Under the pieces are notes generated by a model that searched no databases, had not been told where the DNA came from, and saw only the letters and a program-made list of their open reading frames with translations. Of a stretch of 64,000 bases of DNA, positions 44,385 to 56,394 are shown one piece after another. The position numbers were made by a program, and so were the translations under genes. The stretch covers positions 22,936,694-23,000,693 of the forward strand of contig OX424570.1 of the NCBI GenBank assembly GCA_949152475.1. The letters run 5' to 3'. This stretch comes from Terebella lapidaria. Taxonomy: Eukaryota > Annelida > Polychaeta > Terebellida > Terebellidae. Numbering within the stretch: the first letter of the stretch is position 1; every line of letters starts with the position of its first letter.

Positions 44385-46985
44385 GAGCCACCCTGTAGCG
44401 TCGCTTCACACTGTTTCTGTTTATGTGACGGGCAAGTGACGGTCCGTCGGATAGCCGTTGTAGCGCCACATAAGAACATTTCCCTTTCTCCAAGTGACGA
44501 CCAAGCGACGGTCCGTCACATGGACGTTATAGCGCCACATAAGAACAATTCTCTTTCTCTAAGTGACGGGCAAGTGACGGTCCGTCAGATAGCCGTTGTA
44601 GCGCCACATAAGAATTTTTTTCTTTCTCCAAGTGACGGCCAAGTGACGGCCCGTCACATGGACATTATAGCGCCACATAAGAATTTTTCCCTTTCTCCAA
44701 GTGACGACCAAGCGACGGTCCGTCAGATAGCCCTTGTAGCGCCACATAAGAACATTTCTCTTTCTCCAAGTGACGGCCAAGTGACGGTCCGTCACATGGA
44801 CGTTATAGCGCCACATAAGAATTTTCCCCTTTCTCCAAGTGACGGGCAAGTGACGGTCCGTCAGATAGCCGTTGTAGCGCCACATAAGAATTTTTTTCTT
44901 TCTCCAAGTGACGGCCAAGTGACGGTCCGTCACATGGACGTTATAGCGCCACATAAGAATTTTTCCCTTTCTCCAAGTGACGGGCAAATGACGGTCCGTC
45001 ATATAGCCGTTGTAGCGCCACATAAGAAATTTTCTCTTTCTCCAAGTGACGGGTAAGCGACGGTCCGTCAGATAGACGTTATAGCGCCATATAAGAATTT
45101 TTCCCTTTCTCCAAGTGACGACCAAGCGACGGTCTGTCAGATAGCCCTTGTAGCGCCACATAACAACATTTCTCTGTCTCCAAGTGACGGGCAAGTGACC
45201 GTCAGATAGGCCTTGGAGCGCCACATAGCCATATTTCCCTTTCCCCAAGCGACGAGCAAGCGACGGTCCGTCAGATAGCCCTTGTAGTGCCACATAAGAA
45301 TATATCTCTGTCTCCAAGTGACGGGCAAGTGACCGTCAGATAGGCCTTGGAGCGCCACATAGCAAAATTACCCTTTCTCCAAGTGACGGGCAAGCGACGA
45401 TCCGTCACATAGACGTTATAGCGCCACATAAGAATTGTTCCCTTTCTCGAAGTGACGACCAAGCGACGGTCCGTCGGATAGCCCTTGTAGCGCCACATAA
45501 GAACATTTCTCTGTCTCCAAGTGACGGGCAAGTGACCGTCAGATAGGCCTTTGAGCGCCACATAGCCATATTTCCCTTTCCCCAAGCGACGAGCAAGCGA
45601 CGGTCCGTCAGATAGCCCTTGTAGCGCCACATAAGAATATTTCTCTGTCTCCAAGTGACGGGCAAGTGACCGTCAGATAGGCCTTGGAGTGCCACATAGC
45701 AAAATCACCCTTTTTCCAAGTGACGGGCAAGCGACGGTCCGTCAGATAGACGTTATAGCGCCACATAAGAATATTTTCCTTTCTCCAAGTGACAACCAAG
45801 CGACGGTCCGTCACATGGACGTTATAGCGCCACATAAGAACATTTCTCTTTCTCTAAGTGACGGGCAAGTGACGGTCCGTCAGATAGCCGTTGTAGCGCC
45901 ACATAAGAATTTCTTTCTCCAAGTGACGGCCAAGTGACCTTGTAGCCCTTGTAGCGCCACATAAGAAGTTTTCTCTTTCTCCAAGTGACGAGCAAGTGAC
46001 GGTCCGTCAGATAGCCCTTGTAGCGCCACATAACAACATTTCTCTCCCTCCATGTGACGGGCAAGTGACCGTCAGATAGCCCTTGTAGCGCCACATAAAC
46101 AATTTCTCTTTCTCCAAGTGACGGCCAAGTGACGGTCCGTCACATGGATGTTATAGCGCCACATAGCAATATTCCCCTTTCTCCAAGTGACGGGCAAGTG
46201 ACGGTCCGTCACATGGACATTATAGCGCCACATAGCAATATTTCCCTGCCCCAAGTGACGGGCAAGCGACGGTCCGTCAGATAGACGTTATAGCGCCGCA
46301 TAAGAATTTTTCCCTTTCTCCATGTGACGGGCAAGTGGCGGTCCGTCAGATAGACGTTATAGCGCCACATAAGAATTTTTCCCTTCCTCCATGTGACGGG
46401 CAAGCAACTGTCCGTCAGATAGACGTTATAGCGCCACAAAAGAATTTTCCCTTTCTCCAAGTGTCGGACAAGCGACGATCCGTCAGATAGACGTTACAGC
46501 GCCACATAAGAATTTTTCCCTTTCTCCAAGTGACGGACAAGCGACGGTCCGTCATATAGATGTTATAGCGCCACATAAGAATTTTTCCCTTTCTCCAAGT
46601 GACGGACAAGCGATGGTTCGTCAGATAGATGTTATAGAGCCACATAGGAACATTTCTCTGTGTACAAGTGATGGGCAAGTGACGGTCCGTCACATGGATG
46701 TTATAATGCACATATCAATAATCCCCTTTCCCCAAGTGTCGGGCAAGTGACGGTCAGATAGGCTTCGTAGCGTCACTTAGCAATATTCCTCTTTCAGCAA
46801 GTGACGAACAAGTGACGGTCCGTCACATAGCCCTTGTAGCGCCACATAAGAACATTTCTGCTCGTCTGTGTGACGGACAAGTGACGGTGCGTCAGATAGA
46901 TGTCATAGCGCCACGTATGAACATTTCTCTCTCTACAAGTGACGGGCAAGTGACTGCCCGTCAGATAGAGCTGATACCCCCACAT
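44385..46985 (+). repeat. 69-bp tandem array, left arm (about 38 copies)
   Basis: The unit includes CAAGTGACGGGCAAGTGACG, GTCCGTCAGATAGCCGTTGT and AGCGCCACATAAGAA. Each unit holds an odd-centred palindrome GACGGTCCGTC. Variants alternate (GATAG-C/ACATGG-A; GTTGTAGCG/GTTATAGCG), hinting at a two-unit period in places. The overlapping ~75-250-codon frames on the minus strand are by-products of 69 = 3 x 23. Confidence 0.92.
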
Positions 46986-46994
46986 GAAAAACAC

Positions 46995-47375
46995 TATTAA
47001 CTTTGAAAACTGGACAATTTCTGATGCATTGGGACATATTTCCGGAAATCAAATGAATATTTTGAGAAATAAATCTCTGCGTACATTGGGTGAGAAGCAA
47101 GTATTGTTTTCCTTGTGGACCTTTGATATCAGTAACATCAAACAATGACAAGCATTTCAAAGCAATATCCGACCAAATGATGATGATCCCAACATTGGCA
47201 CTGATTGTGCTTTAGATATAAACATCATAGAAGATGCTTATATTGTCAGTTATATGCAATTAGTGGATACTGCTGTCACAGATGACTTGGCTGATAAGCC
47301 TGAGACAAAAGACAATGGGATTTATACAAACAGTGACATCAGACATGGGCCCAGAGGGTGAAGGTGGGGGGGGGG
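46995..47375. other. Unique segment of the left foldback arm
   Basis: Inverted match to about 51205-51560, with shared blocks such as CCTTGTGGACCTTTGATATC, ATGCAATTAGTGGATACTGC and GACATCAGACATGGGCCCAG. Its end carries a poly-G run (about 47366-47378). Confidence 0.8.
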
Positions 47376-47379
47376 GGGT

Positions 47380-48050
47380 GATATTCAGCAATGTTCTTTC
47401 ATTGTTGTGAAAAAGTAGCACCCCATTATTTCTACACATATTAAGGGGCATTTGACTGCCATATTTTAACTTGTTGGAATGTTACTTTCTGCAAAATCTA
47501 TCAGTTCTAGGTAATTAATTACTGTCGTTGCTGTAGGGGTTGAAATGTTCGCAATATTTAAATCAAATGAAACATTGCAGTAGTGAAAGTAATGACTCCA
47601 TCACAAATATTCTTAGTTAGAGCAGAAAAATGCTTTCACGCATATCCATTGCCATTTGTTTTCAACTTACTGGCACAAGTTTTAATGCAATGAACTAGTA
47701 AAACCAATGTTGTCCTAATCATCAATGATTTTCCAGTTACCATGGTAACCATGGTAACAGCAGACCTATATTTCTAGACATATCCAGTGTCATTCGTTTT
47801 CAAACAACTGGCACATATTCTAACTTGTTGGAATAAAGACGTTTACCAGTAAAGGTAATGTTCAGCTATATCATTTCATTTTAACCAATGATAATTGGTA
47901 TCGTGTCATACTTTCCTTTCAGTGGCATCACTGATTGTTGTTATTCTTTTGACAAATTTAGCAGTAGCAATTAATGAACCCTTTCGGGTTACAATTGTTG
48001 CAATTTATCATGTGTATTTGAATATGTAAATAAAATAACACACTGAAGTA
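47380..48050. other. Foldback core, AT-rich unassigned part
   Basis: No clear ORF. A CCATGGTAACCATGG-type short inverted repeat occurs near 47740-47757. The ~105-bp repeat becomes recognisable from about 48050. Confidence 0.5.
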
Positions 48051-48955
48051 GGAAAGGTAATGTTAAATAAATCAGCAATATTCTTTCAGTTCGAGCGACC
48101 TATTTAGGATACCATTTCTTTGTACATAAAATAACACACTGAACTTGCAAAAGTGATGTTAACTTAATCAGCAATATTCTTCCAGTTAGAGCACACCTAT
48201 ATATTATGTACCATATAAATGGTGACTGTTTTGGAGGGGAACATGGCAAAATGTTCCCTCGAGGAGACAATGTTACCGGAGGCGAAGCCGAGGCTAACAT
48301 TGCCTTTGAGGGGGAACATTTCCTGACAAACGAGTGACCATTTATCATGTTTATTTTATTATATCGAATGTCACTGATTTTATTATGACGTTATACACAT
48401 TTCTGCAAATGTACCTACAAAGTCATTGTTGAAGTCAACAATTTTCTGAAGCGTTCGACGGCAGTGGTAAACTGAATCAGCAATATTCTTCTAGTTAGAG
48501 CAAACCAATATGATACACAATTTCTTTGTACAAGTAAATAAAACAATGCACTGATTTGGTGAAAGTAATGTTAACTTAAATAGCACTATTCTTCCAGTTA
48601 GAGCAAACCTACATAGTATGTAGAATTTATTTGTACAAGTAAATGAAGAATGCACTGAACTAATAAAACTAATGTTAACATGATCAGCAATATTCTTCCA
48701 GTTAGAGCAAACCTACATATTATATAGAACTTATTTGTACCAGTAAATAAACTAGCACACTGAACTAATAAAACTAAGTTTAACTTAATCAGCAATATTC
48801 TTCAGTTAGAGCAAAGCCACGTAATATATAGAATTTATTTGCACAAGTAAATGAACTAACGTACTGGAGTAATAACAGTTCTGTTAACTTAATGAGCAAT
48901 ATTCTTCCTGGTAGGGCAAACCTACATAGTATTTAGAATTTATTTGTACAAGTTT
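48051..48955 (+). repeat. ~105-bp tandem repeat, first block
   Basis: Units are marked by CAGCAATATTCTTCCAGTTA, GAGCAAACCTACATA and GTACAAGTAAATAAACTAAC. Degenerate and irregular, with an unrelated hairpin insertion at 48205-48350. Confidence 0.8.
48205..48350. mobile_element. Hairpin insertion inside the 105-bp array
   Basis: ATAAATGGTGACTGTTTTGG ... GGGAACATGGCA at the left and GAACATTTCCTGACAAACG ... GTGACCATTTAT at the right are inverted. The centre is GC-rich (GGAGGCGAAGCCGAGGC). It looks like a short palindromic MITE. Confidence 0.55.
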
Positions 48956-48956
48956 T

Positions 48957-49555
48957 TTACCCGAAATTTTTTTGCCGAGTAGGCATTTTTCGTTTTCGTC
49001 GATATCTCGGGAACGGTGTGTCGTAGAGCGAAACGGACGTTATTTTCGGACTCGTCGCCCTAGACAAACATGTCTAAGAGGTATTATGGATGAACTTTGA
49101 CCTTGACATTTTTCGTTTTCGTCGATATCTCGGGAACGGTGCGTCGTAGAGCGAAACGGACGTTATTTTCGGACTCGTCGCCCTAGACAAACATGTCTAA
49201 GAAGTATTATGGATGAACTTTGACCTTGACCCGAAATTTTTTTGCCGAGTCGGCATTTTTCGTTTTCGTCGATATCTCGGAAACGGTGCGTCGTAGAGCG
49301 AAACGGACGTTATTTTCGGACTCGTCGTCCTAGACAAACATGTCTAAGGGGTATTATTGATGAACTTTGACCTTGACCCAAAATTTTTTTGTCGAGTCGG
49401 CATTTTTCGTTTTCGTCGATATCTCGGAAACGGTGCTTCGTAGAGCGAAACAGACTTTTTTTTCGGACTCGTCGCCCTAGACAAACATGTCTAAGGGGTA
49501 TTAAATTTTTTTGCGGAGTCGACATTTTTCATTTTCGTCGATATCTAGTATATAT
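48957..49555 (+). repeat. 122-148-bp tandem array nested in the 105-bp repeat
   Basis: GATATCTCGG-type landmarks at 49001, 49123, 49271, 49418 and a last degenerate one at 49540, with spacings 122, 148, 147 and 122. The unit holds TTTTTCGTTTTCGTCGATAT, GCGTCGTAGAGCGAAACGG and CTAGACAAACATGTCTAAG, the last containing an inverted pair. It interrupts the 105-bp array, which resumes near 49612. Confidence 0.9.
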
Positions 49556-49609
49556 TATAAATTAATCATCACACCGAAATGCCTCCAAGGCATCTTTAGG
49601 CCTTGACGT

Positions 49610-50560
49610 CTAGTTGTACAAGTAAATAAACTAACGCACTGAACTAATAACACTAATGTTAACTTAATTAGCAATATTCTTCCAGTTACAGCAAACCTAC
49701 ATATTATATAGAATTTATTTGTACCAGTAAATAAACTGACACACTGAACTAATAAAACTAAGGTTAACTTAATCAGCAATATTCTTCCAGTTAGAGCAAA
49801 CCTATATAGTGATCAGCACTATTCTTCCAGTTACAGCAAACCTACATATTATATAGAATTTATTTGTACCAGTAAATAAACTGACACACTGAACTGATAA
49901 AACTAAGGTTAACTTAATCAGCAATATTCTTCCAGTTAGAGCAAACCTATATAGTGATCAGCAATATTCTTCCAGTTGGAGCAAACCTATACATAGTATA
50001 TAGAATTAATTTGTACAATGAATAAGCCAGCACACTGAACTAATAAAAGTAATGTTAATATGATCAGCAATATTCTTCCAGTTAGAGTAAACCTATATAT
50101 GTACAATTTTGTGTTCAAGTAAATAAATTAACACACTGAACCAATAACTGAATAAAGCTAATATTAACTTAATCAGCACAATTCTTCCAGTTAGAGCAAA
50201 CCTACATAGCATATAGAATTTATTTGAAGAAGTGAATAAAGTAATGCACTAAACTAATAAAACTACTGTTAACTTATTCAGCAATATTCTTCCAGTTGGA
50301 GCAAACCTATACATAGTATATAGAATTAGTTTGTACAATAAATAAGCCAGCACACTGAACTAATAAAACTAATGTTAACATGATCAGCAATATTCTTCCA
50401 GTTAGAGCAGACCTATATAATATGTACAATTTTGTGTTCAAGTAAATAAATTAACACACTGAACCAATAACTGAATAAAGCTAATGTTAACTTAATCAGC
50501 ACTATTCTTCCAGTTAGAGCAAACCTACATAGTATATAGAATTACTTCGAATAAGTGGAG
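49610..50560 (+). repeat. ~105-bp tandem repeat, second block
   Basis: Same unit as 48051-48955. Some groups of units are themselves duplicated (compare 49670-49810 with 49825-49960, and 50035-50165 with 50340-50470), implying unequal exchange of multi-unit blocks. Confidence 0.85.
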
Positions 50561-50718
50561 GGACAGTCCAGAAAAGAAACACATATCAAAACACACTTTC
50601 AACACTGAGATACATGTATGTCTATTGCAATCTGATGACCTCTGTGAATGGAAAGTACTGCAGGAGATATGATAATGATATTGTGAGTCCCACCAAGACA
50701 GAACTGTCTAAATGTAGA

Positions 50719-50928
50719 TACTGTAAAAAGACTAATTTCGGCAGGTATTAAATTTGGCGGTTGTGTGCCCCACGTTAATTGGTGGATATTTATTTTGGCG
50801 GTTTTAAAACCACATATATTTCTTAACATGTGTCTACTTAATTTGGCGGACGATTTAATTTGGCGGTTTCTCCCCTACTGCCAAATCCGCCAAATAAATC
50901 GTCCGCCAATATTAGTCGTTTTACAGTA
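50719..50928. mobile_element. Palindromic MITE with TA ends
   Basis: Starts TACTGTAAAAAGACTAAT and ends ATTAGTCGTTTTACAGTA, an inverted match. Repeated AATTTGGCGG and CCGCCAAATAAATC blocks pair in the interior. 210 bp, no ORF. Confidence 0.75.
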
Positions 50929-51204
50929 TTAATTCCTTGACAGAGAAACAGACCCCATGGATGAGAGTTATTTTTCTGAAAAACAGACCCCATGGATGAA
51001 AATTATTGTCCTATAGTAAACATTATGCAGAATCACAATTTGGCCATCTGACATGTACATGTATACTGTACCCTTCTCAATATTATCATCATTGTCTTTA
51101 AAAATCCACCTGAAGTGCCCTTGTCCTCCACGCCACCAGTGCAACACTGATGTCCTGCATTCTATATCATCTGTGCATGTCCCCCTCCCCCTTCCCCTCC
51201 CCCT

Positions 51205-51560
51205 CACCCTCTGGGCCCATGTCTGATGTCACTGTTTGTATAAACCCCAGTCTCTTTCGTCCTAGGCTTATCAGCCAAGTCATCTGTGACAGCAGTATCC
51301 ACTAATTGCATATGACTTGTGACTAAAATCTTCTATGATGTTTATATCTGAAGCACGATCAGTGCCAATGTTAGGGTCATTATCATGTGGTGAGATATTG
51401 GTTTGAATTGCATGTCATTGTTTGATGTTCCTGATATCAAAGGTCCACAAGGAAAACAATAGTTGCTTCTAACCGGATCCCATGCATTTTGAATATGTAC
51501 ACAGAGATAACGTTTATTTCTCATCAAATATTCATTTGATTTCAGACAATACGTCTTAAT
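51205..51560. other. Unique segment of the right foldback arm
   Basis: Reverse complement of 46995-47375 with moderate divergence and small indels. A C-rich tract (about 51181-51206) corresponds to the poly-G end of the left segment. Confidence 0.8.
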
Positions 51561-51594
51561 GCATCAGGGATTGTGCAGTGTTCACCACTTATAG

Positions 51595-52850
51595 CGTGTT
51601 TTTCATGTGGCACTATATCATGTATCTCACGGACAGTCACTTGCTCATCACTTGGGGAAGGGAAATCCTGCTGTGTGGCGCTTTTTGCCCATCACTTGCT
51701 GAAGGAATATATTGCTATGTTGCGCTATAATGTTTTATTTGACGAACCGTCGCTTGCTCATCACTTGGCGAAGGGAATTATTGCTATGTGGCGCTATAAC
51801 GTCTATCTGACGGACCGTCACTTGCCCGTCACTTGGGGAAGGGAATTATTGCTATGCGGCGCTATAACATCCATGTGACGAACCGTCGCTTGCCTGTCAC
51901 TTGGGGCAGGGAAATATTGCTATGCGGCGCTATAACGTCTATCTGACGGACCGTCGCTTGCCCGTCACTTGGGTCAGGGAAATATTGCTATGTGGCGCTA
52001 TAATATCCATGTGACGGACCGTCACTTGGAGAAAGGGGAATATTGCTATGTGGCGCTATAACGTCCATGTGACGGACCGTCACTTGGAGAAAGAGAAATT
52101 GTTTATGTGGCGCTACAAGGGCTATCTGACGGTCACTTGCCCGTCACATGGAGGTAGAGAAATGTTCTTATGTGGCGCTACAAGGGCTATCTGACAGACC
52201 GTCACTTGCTCGTCACTTTGGGAAAGGGAAATATGGTCACTTGGAGAAAGAGTAATTTTGCTATGTGGTGCTCCAAGGCCTATCTGACGGTCACTTGCCC
52301 GTCACTTGGAGACAAAGAAATATTCTTATGTGGCACTACAAGGGCTATCTGACGGACCGTCACTTGCTCGTCGCTTGGGGAAAGGTAATATGGCTATGTG
52401 GTGCTCCAAGGCCTATCTGACGGTCACTTGCCCGTCACTTGGAGACAGAGAAATGTTGTTATGTGGCGCTACAAGGGCTATCTGACGGACCGTCGCTTGC
52501 TCGTCACTTGGAGAAAGGGTAATCTTGCTATGTGGCGCTCCAAGGCCTATCTGACGGACACTTGCCCGTCACTTGGAGAAAGAGAAAATTTCTTATGTGG
52601 CGCTACAAGGGCTATCTGACGGACCGTCACTTGCCCGTCACTTGGAGAAAGGGAAAAATTCTTATGTGGCGCTATAACGTCCATGTGACGGTCTGTCACC
52701 TGGCCGTCACTTGGAGAAAGAGAAATGTTCTTATGTGGCGCTACAAGGTCTATCCGACGGACCGTCACTTGCTCGTCACATGGGGAGAGTCATAGCTATG
52801 TGGCGCTATAAGGTCTATCTGACGGATCGTCGCATGGGCGTCACATACAA
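51595..52850 (-). repeat. 69-bp tandem array, right arm (about 18 copies)
   Basis: Inverted copy of the left-arm unit (GTGGCGCTATAACGTC, CTGACGGACCGTCACTTG, CCGTCACTTGGAGAAAG). The first few units are degenerate. It is about half the length of the left array, so the arms have diverged in copy number. Confidence 0.92.
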
Positions 52851-52912
52851 TTCCAAGAAAGTGGATGAGGAGAAATAAAAATTTCGCGGGTTCTTACCAT
52901 GAAAGGGTAACC

Positions 52913-53115
52913 GTATATATTCATTGGCGTACTACTGTCGCACACGCCAATGACATAACGACGGTAAGCTTTCTGCCGTACTGCTGTTACACACGCCAAT
53001 GATGCCAATAGCGACCGTGGGACGCGAATACCGACGGTATATATTTATTGGTGTACTACTGTCGCACACGCCAATGACGCCAATAGCGACGGTGGGACGC
53101 GAATGCCGACAAAAT
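52913..53115 (+). repeat. 75-bp minisatellite, right-hand remnant
   Basis: Two to three units in the same (direct) orientation as the left array: GTATATATTCATTGGCGTAC, CACACGCCAATGACATAACG, GACGGTAAGCTTTCTGCCG. The atypical ATGACATA-GCGACGGTAA unit also occurs at the far left (about 41715-41745). Confidence 0.9.
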
Positions 53116-54414
53116 CGACAATGACAATGATTACAATGATTTCACACTTCGAACACGAGAATAACAAACAATCTTGACTCTCTTACGGACGTAAAATTAC
53201 AGGTATTGGTGTAAATCGTTCATATGGGGTGGGATTTGCAATACGATAGCGTTTGAAATGATGTCCAGAGAGAATTATCCAGTTTTTGTTTATTTCCATT
53301 ATATCAAGTCTTCGTGGTCTTCTGAGTGAATGGATGAAATCCAAAGTATTCGATTTGAGTCGTACGTGTTGCAGCTAACGGCATAGGCCGATTCATGTCG
53401 CAAATGTTAATAGTTCACGTCGTGCATTTTTGACATGCTAAAACATCACCGCGATTTGCCAGGACATATTTCTCGTTCGGCATTGATTCTATATCATAGA
53501 GTAAACGCTAACTCGTTGTCCTACAACAAATACTACCAACTATCTACTTTACTGTGAAGGCTACATGACCAAGGAACGCTTGGATACGTGATGATGTGGA
53601 AATGTTACTATGCTTCCATGATTTATTCACACAATTTCATCAACACGTTTTATCAATATGGTATTATCATAATGTTTGAAAAGATATGTTCCTAATTGTT
53701 CAACTTTTAATGCTGTAGATTCAATATTTATTTACTCTGATGGGTTTACTTGGGTACATTATGATTGATGTGATGTCCTGTTTCTATGATGTGTTCATCA
53801 TGTGTTTTCCAGTGAAATACCATTAAGCACGACAACGAGCAAACATCACTATGGTGATACTGGATGCACTAACGATCGTTAGTGCATCCCGCAATGGCCG
53901 ACAGTAAACACGATCAGTTGGGTTTTTAACCGTATTCTATCAAACGACAGGTCCATTTGTGATAAATGGACACTCTGAAGGTAGCTTAGTGTTTGGGTCA
54001 AAGACATGCGTAGTTATTTCAAGCAGATCACGCTTCTTTGTTCAGATATGTTGAGGAAAAGAATTAGCGATAAGATTCACCAACGACAAAAGTGAGATTC
54101 CCTAACGATATAGGCCTAATACGTGTACATGTATATTGTAATACGTCCATATCATACACCATTGTGAATTCGTTGATTTATGCGACATAAATTAGCGAAT
54201 GTCACATCAAAAATAGGAAATCGGTATTAGAAGATCATCTATACACATCAATACGTGTCAATTGGTACTTTATTTCACGTTTAACATTTAAATAACGTAG
54301 ATTTGAATTAGTAAAGAAAATATCGTTAGGGAATCTTCACATCATGGTAATGTTATAAACATATATTTATACTCTGTTGAGGTTGAGACAAGTACAGATT
54401 CATACCATACCATC
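53116..54414. other. Intergenic, no recognised feature
   Basis: No coding exon or repeat recognised. A 20-base inverted pair around ACTAACGATCGTTAGTGCAT (about 53868-53888) is the only local structure noted. Confidence 0.5.
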
Positions 54415-54770
54415 AACCCAGTAGCCTTCTGGCCTGTGATTAGGTACTTATGTACTTGTCATATCTGTGCCATGGGGTTCGTTGCGGATTTCTAAATTAT
54501 TTCCATAGGTTTTTGGACAGTTGTATACTAATTCCATCAGGTGTACAGTAGAAAAAAAACTACATTTATCACACTGTCTGCCCCTGATGACGCCAGTGTA
54601 TCTTTGGATAAACTATTTAGTCGGGCTTTGTTTCTATTGCAAAATGTTGTATTTTACTTCTGTTATTGACATCATCAAAATCTGACTGTATTGGTAGTAA
54701 TAGATTGATACTTACATTCATACCACTGAGTCGGTGTCACTGCTGGAGGACGTTAAATCTGTCCCCGATG
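54415..54770 (-). repeat. Satellite monomer with hairpin module
   Basis: CAGTAGCCTTCTGGCCTGTG to GATACTTACATTCATACCAC, then CTGAGTCGGTGTCACTGCTG and GTCCCCGATGATACCATCAA. Reverse orientation and close to the array consensus. Confidence 0.85.
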
Positions 54771-55217
54771 ATACCATCAACTTAGCCTTCTAGCTTGTGA
54801 TTAGGCACTTATGTACTATATCTGTTCCACGGGGTTTGTTTCGGATTTCTAAGTTATTTTCATAGGTTGTTGGGCAGTTGTATATTACTTCCATCAGGTG
54901 TCCCCGAGGATACCTTCAACTCAGTAGCCTTCGGGCTTGTGATTAGGTACTTATGCACTTGTCATATATCTGTTCCAAGGGGTTTGTTTCGGATTTTTAA
55001 GTTATGTTCATAGGTTGTTGTGCAGTTGTATAATTCCATCAGGTGTACAGTAGAAACAACTACATATAACACACTGTCTGCCCCTGATGACGCCAGTGTG
55101 TCTTTTGATAAACTGTTCGGTCGGGCTTTGTTTCTATTGCAAAATGTTGTATTTTACGTTTGTTATTGACATCATCAAAATCTGACTGTATTGGTGGTAA
55201 TAGATAGATACTTACAC
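54771..55217 (-). repeat. Two further satellite-monomer pieces in tandem
   Basis: A truncated piece (54780-54900, ending CCATCAGGTGTCCCC) and a fuller one (54905-55217, to GATACTTACACTC). With the preceding copy they form a short reverse-oriented mini-array. Confidence 0.8.
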
Positions 55218-55371
55218 TCACTGCTTGTTTGATATTCTTTACAGTTCAGGAGCTAAATGTAATGTAGACTAAGTGTTGACCAGACGTGGATGAACAATCA
55301 AAACACTACTTACAACCTGTCTACTCTATGATTTCAAGGACTGCTACTGCACCAGGTGTTAGCTGGAACCG
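55218..55371 (+). repeat. Duplicated SET-gene flank, piece 1
   Basis: CTGCTTGTTTGATATTC, AGGAGCTAAATGTAATGTAG and TACTTACAACCTGTC match 61888-62020 downstream of SET paralogue C. No SET exon precedes this copy. Confidence 0.75.
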
Positions 55372-55464
55372 TCTCCCTGAAACAATAAAGAACTCTCAGT
55401 CCATTTTGACCAGTTCAAATCAGCGTTGAAAACCTTTCTGTTTAGCAGAACATTTGGATAATTG
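55372..55464 (+). mobile_element. Non-LTR retrotransposon 3' coding fragment
   Basis: Translates as WNRLPETIKNSQS, then in a shifted frame FKSALKTFLFSRTF, the conserved C-terminal signature of many non-LTR ORF2 proteins. It is cut by the next element; a probable 3' UTR remnant is at 56931-57050. Confidence 0.65.
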
Positions 55465-55974
55465 TATCCCCCGAACAAAGTTCGGCGGATACTATGGATT
55501 TACGATCGTCGCGCCGCCGCCGCGTCCGCAGACACTATCTTGTGAACGCGCTGCAGCTTGCAAATCTGAACCGATTTTGATAATATTTTATATGGACATG
55601 TCTTATGGTGAGATCACGACACCTATCGATTTTGGTTGCTATGGCAACATTTTGTGCTCAAATTAGCCTGTTTAACACACATGGGTTGTGAACGCTCTGC
55701 GGGTGGGAGTTTTCTATGAATGATGATGAAATTGCACAGGCTCAATGAGAAAGACCATCACACGAAACATATTGTTTTTCAGAATGATCGAATAAATATT
55801 AATAAGTTTGAGAGGTTAACTTATTACGACTATTAAAATACCTACTTTGACATGTGTGATCACTCCAATAACCTGTACTATGAAAGCAAATTGCACTGGA
55901 TTTTTGTTCAGAATACAGAACTGATGTTTTTGGTGAAAACAGAACAATATTACTGAATAAGTTTTACTAGTTTA

Positions 55975-56390
55975 ACATTGGTTTTACTAGTTAAGTCTAT
56001 TATTGACCACAATAAAAATAGTTAAGACGAGAAACATTTATTATGGCGCTCAACAAGGTAAAGGTTTTGTCCAGTAGAGATTTCAGAAGTGTAACCGAAT
56101 AAGTTAACATAATTTTTACTAGTTAAGTCTATTATTGACCACAATAAAAATAGTTAAGACAAGAAACATTTATTATTGGGCTCAACAAGGTAAAGCTTCC
56201 GTGCAGTAGAGATTTCATGGCTGTAACCGAATAAGTTAACATCATTTTTACTAGTTAAGTATATTATTGACCTCAATAATAATAGTTAAAACAAGAAACA
56301 TTTATTATTGAGCTCAACAATTTAAAAGTTTTGTCCAGTAGAGATTTCATGGGTGTAACCGGATAAGTTAACATTATTTTTACCAGTAAA
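55975..56390 (+). repeat. ~120-bp tandem repeat, about three copies
   Basis: Landmarks TTACTAGTTAAGTCTATTAT, CAATAAAAATAGTTAAGAC and GCAGTAGAGATTTCAT recur, with growing divergence. Confidence 0.85.
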
Positions 56391-56394
56391 GTCA

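Larger units (their letters stand above)
44293..52912. mobile_element. Foldback-like element, ~8.6 kb, in a 75-bp array
   Basis: Flanked on both sides by GTATATAT (44285-44292 and 52913-52920), which also occurs once within the 75-bp unit, as expected of an 8-bp target-site duplication. Termini are inverted: GGTAGGTAGTTCATGGTAAG at the left against GGTTACCCTTTCATGGTAAG read inward from the right. The arms continue inverted through a CGCGAAATT block, a 69-bp tandem array and a ~350-bp unique segment. The core (about 47380-51200) has other tandem repeats and no transposase. Foldback elements with tandem-repeat arms and 8-9-bp duplications are known in Drosophila; the relationship is by architecture only. 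Confidence 0.7.

Noticed and set aside
44358..46994. Many overlapping 60-250-codon frames (MWRYN...TDR-type peptides) and CRISPR-like regularity
   Set aside because: The 69-bp unit is repeated throughout with no unique spacers, so it is a tandem array, not CRISPR. Frames arise because 69 is divisible by three.
51342..51527. Possible coding segment in the foldback unique arm
   Set aside because: The left-arm counterpart (46995-47375) differs by indels that break the frame, so no conserved protein is supported.
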